Assembly: GCF_018332455.1 (NCBI RefSeq)
Contig: NZ_BOPZ01000010.1
Span: forward strand, 42,003-106,002
From: Clostridium polyendosporum
GTDB taxonomy: Bacteria > Bacillota > Clostridia > Clostridiales > Clostridiaceae
Reading direction: 5' to 3'
DNA length: 64,000 nucleotides
The translations under genes and the position numbers were made by a program. Positions 60,606-64,000 of this stretch are shown here, one piece after another. The first letter of the stretch is position 1. The number at the start of each line of letters is the position of its first letter. The notes under the pieces were generated by a model. It searched no databases. It was not told the origin of the DNA and saw nothing but the letters and a program-made list of their open reading frames with translations.

Positions 60606-63600
60606 ATGTTAAAAGAAGATATGTTATTACAAATATTTAATCAAGAAACCAGTGGAAGAAACCATGCTAAAGGGCAGAGAATTCTTAATAATGATTTAAT
60701 TTCTTCTTTAGATATCACAAGTGAAGAAGATTTAATCTGTATAGACGGCAATGTGGTTTCGGAGAACCTGTTTAATGAATATCATACAAAAATTGAGATG
60801 GATGCAGTAAAGAAAAGTATTTTATCTACCAACTGCAGTTGCTTAGATTTTGAAAAGAATGAGTTTAAAAAAAACAATTATTGTTGTAAGCATTTAGTTG
60901 CAACTTTTTATAAGGCTTTAGATGAATTAGTTAGTCATCCTCTTTTAAAGGGAGACAATGTTGAAGTAGATACGGTTTTTAAAAGTAAAAGTAATGTATT
61001 ATCTATGCTTTTAGGGAATGAAAAAGATAAAGAAGAAATAAAAATAGAGGTTTACATAAATAAGAATGAATGGAATGACAACATTACAGCAGAATTCAAA
61101 ATAGGACTTAAATCTATCAGTTCAAGTAATCTTTATATGTTAAAGGACATTAATCAGTTTTTATTAGCTTATTATAATAATATTCCTATAAAATACAGCA
61201 AAAACTTCACTTTTGATATAAAAAATCAAAGGTTAAGTACAAAGGATAAAAGGCTTGTTGCTTTTATTGAGACTTTGAAGGAGATAGAGGGAAACTTTAA
61301 ATACGTTAACAGAACTGGAGATAGAAATGTAGATGGAAAGTACATTAAAATTCCTAAATATCTGGTTAGAGAGTTTTTGGAGATTATAAGAAAGCATAGA
61401 GTTTATTTAAATGAAGGATTTTTTTATAGACCCGTAGAAACGGAGATTTTATTTGAGGAACCAACTATAGATTTTGATTTAAAGACTATAAAGGGTAATT
61501 ATATTCTTAAATCGCCTGGTGGAATGCCTGTATCTTTAGGCTCTAAAAATGATGTTTTCTTGTATGGCACAATAATATACCTTCCAGACTATGAGTTTTG
61601 TTATAAGATAAGTTCTTATATGCAGATATTTAACGAGGCTAAGGTTGTGACTATTCCTGGTTCAGAAGAGGAAACTATATTAAGAAGATTGATTCCAGAA
61701 CTACATATTTTATCACCTAATGTTACTTTATCTAAGTCTATAAAAGATAAGATAGTAATGGAACAGTGTCAGTTTAATTTCTATTTTGATAAGGAAGAGA
61801 AAAATATTACATTAACGGTGAAGGTTAAGTATGGACCTTTTGAGTTTAATATGTTTGAGGATTATAAAGAAAAGATCATATATAGGGATTCTAAAAAGGA
61901 GCAGCAGGTTATTTTAACTCTTAGAATCTTAGGTTTTGAGGAAATAAAGGGTAAGTTTTATCTAATAAAGGGAGATGACTATATATTTAGATTCTTTAAA
62001 AGTGAAGTAGAAAAGCTTCAACAAATAGGAGAGGTATATTACTCTGAGAACTTTAAAAGTCTAAAATCTTTGGGGACTAAGGGGATTAGCGGAGATATTA
62101 AAGCAGGTAAATATAATTATTTTGAAATGGATTTTAAAATAGGAGATATACCACCTGAGGAGACTGTTCATATATTAAGAGCTTTTAGAGATAATCTTAA
62201 ATATTATAAATTAGATAACGGTGAGTACCTTGATTTAGAAGAGTTAGAACTTAAGAAGTTTTTAAAGCTTTTAGATGTGGTTGCTTCTAAGGATATAGAG
62301 GGAAATCATATTGAAATATCTAAAAGTAAAGGAGTTTACCTTGATAACTATTTAGAGGAGAATAGCATTAGATATATAAAAGGAAAAAAAGAATTAAAAG
62401 AAATAAGAGATAAGTTTAAAAATATAGAAAAGCGTAAGGTTAAAGAACCTTCGGAGTTAAAAGCGAATCTTAGAGAGTATCAAAAGGTAGGATATAACTG
62501 GTTTAAGGCCTTAGACTATTTAGGATTTGGAGGGATTTTAGGGGATGAAATGGGTCTTGGAAAAACCCTTCAAACCATTACCTTTATATTATCTAATAAG
62601 GGAAGTAAGTCATTGATTGTTGCCCCTACCTCATTAATATATAACTGGATAAGCGAATTTGAAAAATTTGCTCCCGCTGTAAAGGTGGCTGCTGTTAATG
62701 GGGGAAAGGAAGAGAGAGAAGAGATAATTAAGAATATAGAACAATATGATGTGATTATAACAACTTATAACCTATTAAAGAGAGACTTAGAAAGTTATAA
62801 AACTATAGAGTTTGATTACTGCATTTTGGATGAAGCTCAGTATATAAAAAATCCACGTTCTCAAAATGCTATTTCTGTAAAGGAAATAAAAGCAAAGACA
62901 AGATTTGCTCTATCAGGTACGCCGATAGAAAACTCTCTTATTGAGCTGTGGTCTATATTTGATTTTATAATGCCAGGATACTTATATGATGAAAAGAGAT
63001 TTAGTGCAAGATATCATAAAAGGCTTAATGAAGGTCCGGAAGTTTTAGATGAGCTCAATAGGCTTATAAAACCTTTTATTCTTAGAAGAAGAAAAAAGGA
63101 TGTTATAAAGGAATTGCCTGACAAGATAGAAAAGAGACTAGTAGTAGATTTAGATGATGAGCAAAAGAAAGCTTATGGAATCTATGCTAATCATGCAGTG
63201 GAGCTTGTTGAAAAGAAGGTAAAGGAAGATGAGTTTAAAAACAGTAAAATAGAAATACTTTCTTACATAACAAAACTAAGACAGCTATGTCTAGACCCTT
63301 CTGTATTAATAAATGATTATCAAGGGGGTAGTGGAAAGATAGAAGCCTTGGTAGAACTTCTTAACCAGAGTATAGAAGAAGGACATAAAATTTTGGTCTT
63401 TTCTCAATTCACATCTGTTCTTAAGAATATAGGAAAGAGAATTAGCTCAGAAGGAATATCCTTTAGCTATTTGGATGGATCCATTCCTTCAGAGAAGAGA
63501 ATGAATATGGTTAAAGATTTTAATGAAGGGGCAAACTCTGTGTTTTTAATAAGCTTAAAGGCTGGAGGAACAGGATTAAATCTAACATCTGCTGATATAG

Positions 63601-63854
63601 TAGTTCATTTTGATCCTTGGTGGAACCCTGCAGTGGAAGAACAAGCCACAGACAGAGCCCACAGAATAGGACAAAATAATGTGGTAGAAGTTATAAAAAT
63701 CATAGCTAAGGGCACTATTGAGGAAAAGATTCTATCTCTTCAAGAAGAAAAGAAGAAACTTATATCACAGTTAATGGGAGATGAGTTGTCTAGTGGTGAA
63801 AGCTTTGGGTCTTTAACTGAAGAAGAGATTTTAGGGCTATTTGAAATACATTGA
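60606..63854 (+). CDS. SNF2-family DEAD/DEAH helicase with SWIM zinc finger
   Basis: A 1082-residue ATP-driven DNA translocase. A SWIM zinc finger lies at the N-terminus (Cys77, Cys79, Cys94, His96), followed by a roughly 400-residue SNF2-associated domain, then the two RecA-like lobes. Motif I is GDEMGLGKT (646-654), motif II DEAQ (742-745), motif III ALSGTPIENSLIELWSIFDF, and motifs V/VI SLKAGGTGLNLT and ATDRAHRIGQ. The layout is that of bacterial SNF2/RapA-like proteins such as YwqA, whose roles in transcription or DNA repair are not well defined. GGGAG lies six bases before ATG 60606. Length is typical. It is closed by two hairpins. Confidence 0.92.
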   Translation: MLKEDMLLQIFNQETSGRNHAKGQRILNNDLISSLDITSEEDLICIDGNVVSENLFNEYHTKIEMDAVKKSILSTNCSCLDFEKNEFKKNNYCCKHLVATFYKALDELVSHPLLKGDNVEVDTVFKSKSNVLSMLLGNEKDKEEIKIEVYINKNEWNDNITAEFKIGLKSISSSNLYMLKDINQFLLAYYNNIPIKYSKNFTFDIKNQRLSTKDKRLVAFIETLKEIEGNFKYVNRTGDRNVDGKYIKIPKYLVREFLEIIRKHRVYLNEGFFYRPVETEILFEEPTIDFDLKTIKGNYILKSPGGMPVSLGSKNDVFLYGTIIYLPDYEFCYKISSYMQIFNEAKVVTIPGSEEETILRRLIPELHILSPNVTLSKSIKDKIVMEQCQFNFYFDKEEKNITLTVKVKYGPFEFNMFEDYKEKIIYRDSKKEQQVILTLRILGFEEIKGKFYLIKGDDYIFRFFKSEVEKLQQIGEVYYSENFKSLKSLGTKGISGDIKAGKYNYFEMDFKIGDIPPEETVHILRAFRDNLKYYKLDNGEYLDLEELELKKFLKLLDVVASKDIEGNHIEISKSKGVYLDNYLEENSIRYIKGKKELKEIRDKFKNIEKRKVKEPSELKANLREYQKVGYNWFKALDYLGFGGILGDEMGLGKTLQTITFILSNKGSKSLIVAPTSLIYNWISEFEKFAPAVKVAAVNGGKEEREEIIKNIEQYDVIITTYNLLKRDLESYKTIEFDYCILDEAQYIKNPRSQNAISVKEIKAKTRFALSGTPIENSLIELWSIFDFIMPGYLYDEKRFSARYHKRLNEGPEVLDELNRLIKPFILRRRKKDVIKELPDKIEKRLVVDLDDEQKKAYGIYANHAVELVEKKVKEDEFKNSKIEILSYITKLRQLCLDPSVLINDYQGGSGKIEALVELLNQSIEEGHKILVFSQFTSVLKNIGKRISSEGISFSYLDGSIPSEKRMNMVKDFNEGANSVFLISLKAGGTGLNLTSADIVVHFDPWWNPAVEEQATDRAHRIGQNNVVEVIKIIAKGTIEEKILSLQEEKKKLISQLMGDELSSGESFGSLTEEEILGLFEIH

Positions 63855-63859
63855 TATTC

Positions 63860-63926
63860 AAAGTGAACAGATTTAAATCTGTTCACTTTCAGACTGCTGA
63901 CAAAGTGTCAGCAGTCTTTGTTTTTA
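63860..63926 (+). terminator. Two consecutive hairpins after the SNF2 gene, the second a terminator
   Basis: AAAGTGAACAG / CTGTTCACTTT (63860-63889) forms the first stem. GACTGCTGACA / TGTCAGCAGTC (63892-63916) forms the second, perfect over 11 bp and followed by TTTGTTTTT. Confidence 0.85.
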
Positions 63927-63982
63927 CTGAATTATGAAGTAAAATTAAAAGTATAGAATTTTATTTCATAGGAGTTATTCAA

Positions 63983-64000
63983 ATGATACGAGAAAGAAAA
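63983..64000 (+). CDS. Start of a further gene (cut by window)
   Basis: ATG 63983 follows GGAG with eight bases between and opens a frame MIRERK that runs off the right edge. Too short to identify. GAATTATGAAGTAAAAT (63929-63945) upstream resembles the dispersed element. Confidence 0.4.

Noticed and set aside
1..64000. tRNA, rRNA, transposase or integrase genes
   Set aside because: None recognised on either strand; no direct attachment-site repeat was found at the ssp island borders.

Overview
The window looks like chromosomal DNA of a Clostridium-type, spore-forming Firmicute. The DNA is very AT-rich, ribosome binding sites are strong and GGAGG-like with frequent GTG/TTG starts, and a spore-protease gene (yyaC) is present. 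Rho-independent terminators are abundant and there are many sigma-A-type promoters. I saw no rRNA, tRNA, transposase or CRISPR array. Function calls rest on motifs read by eye; no database search was run.

Layout. 0-3.3 kb: a truncated DUF4405 membrane protein (minus strand) and a lipoprotein-type class B penicillin-binding protein. 3.4-20.5 kb: a defence island. A divergent unknown gene faces a seven-gene operon that reads as a DNA phosphorothioation system, sspD-sspB-sspC-sspA followed by a DptFGH/SspFGH-like restriction module, closed by a terminator. 20.5-22.5 kb: small housekeeping genes (MazG-like, yyaC) mixed with gene relics. 22.5-27.4 kb: a catabolic unit of FAD oxidoreductase, GntP-family permease and PucR-type regulator, with an attenuator-like leader. 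27.5-37.7 kb: prephenate dehydratase, a YmaF protein, an Fe(III) ABC importer behind a promoter with a Fur-like box, two helical proteins (one DUF2935), a CNNM/CorC transporter-like protein and a His/Cys/Met-rich protein. 38.1-44.8 kb: a LacI-regulated alpha-glucoside ABC importer and GH13 glucosidase. 45.2-47.6 kb: an orphan hybrid histidine kinase that seems to lack a normal start codon. 47.7-51.6 kb: an autoregulated TetR gene and a FtsX-type ABC exporter, separated by an unusual triple hairpin/Shine-Dalgarno repeat. 51.8-56.9 kb: an unknown membrane-anchored protein, ABC-2 exporter and two-component system. 57.2-64 kb: DUF2156, GNAT, metallo-beta-lactamase-fold, VOC and SNF2-SWIM proteins, then the first codons of another gene.

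How genes work together. In the island, SspA would supply sulfur, SspD would activate the DNA backbone, SspB would nick and SspC would supply ATPase activity. SspF, SspG and SspH would attack unmodified DNA; SspH here carries both a candidate PD-(D/E)xK nuclease site and a C-terminal FtsK/HerA motor. The sugar locus pairs uptake with intracellular hydrolysis under a LacI repressor whose palindromic operators lie at the two promoter regions. Decayed gene fragments are common. One is a duplicate of the TetR promoter and N-terminus, and it forms a direct repeat flanking the roughly 10 kb sugar/kinase block.
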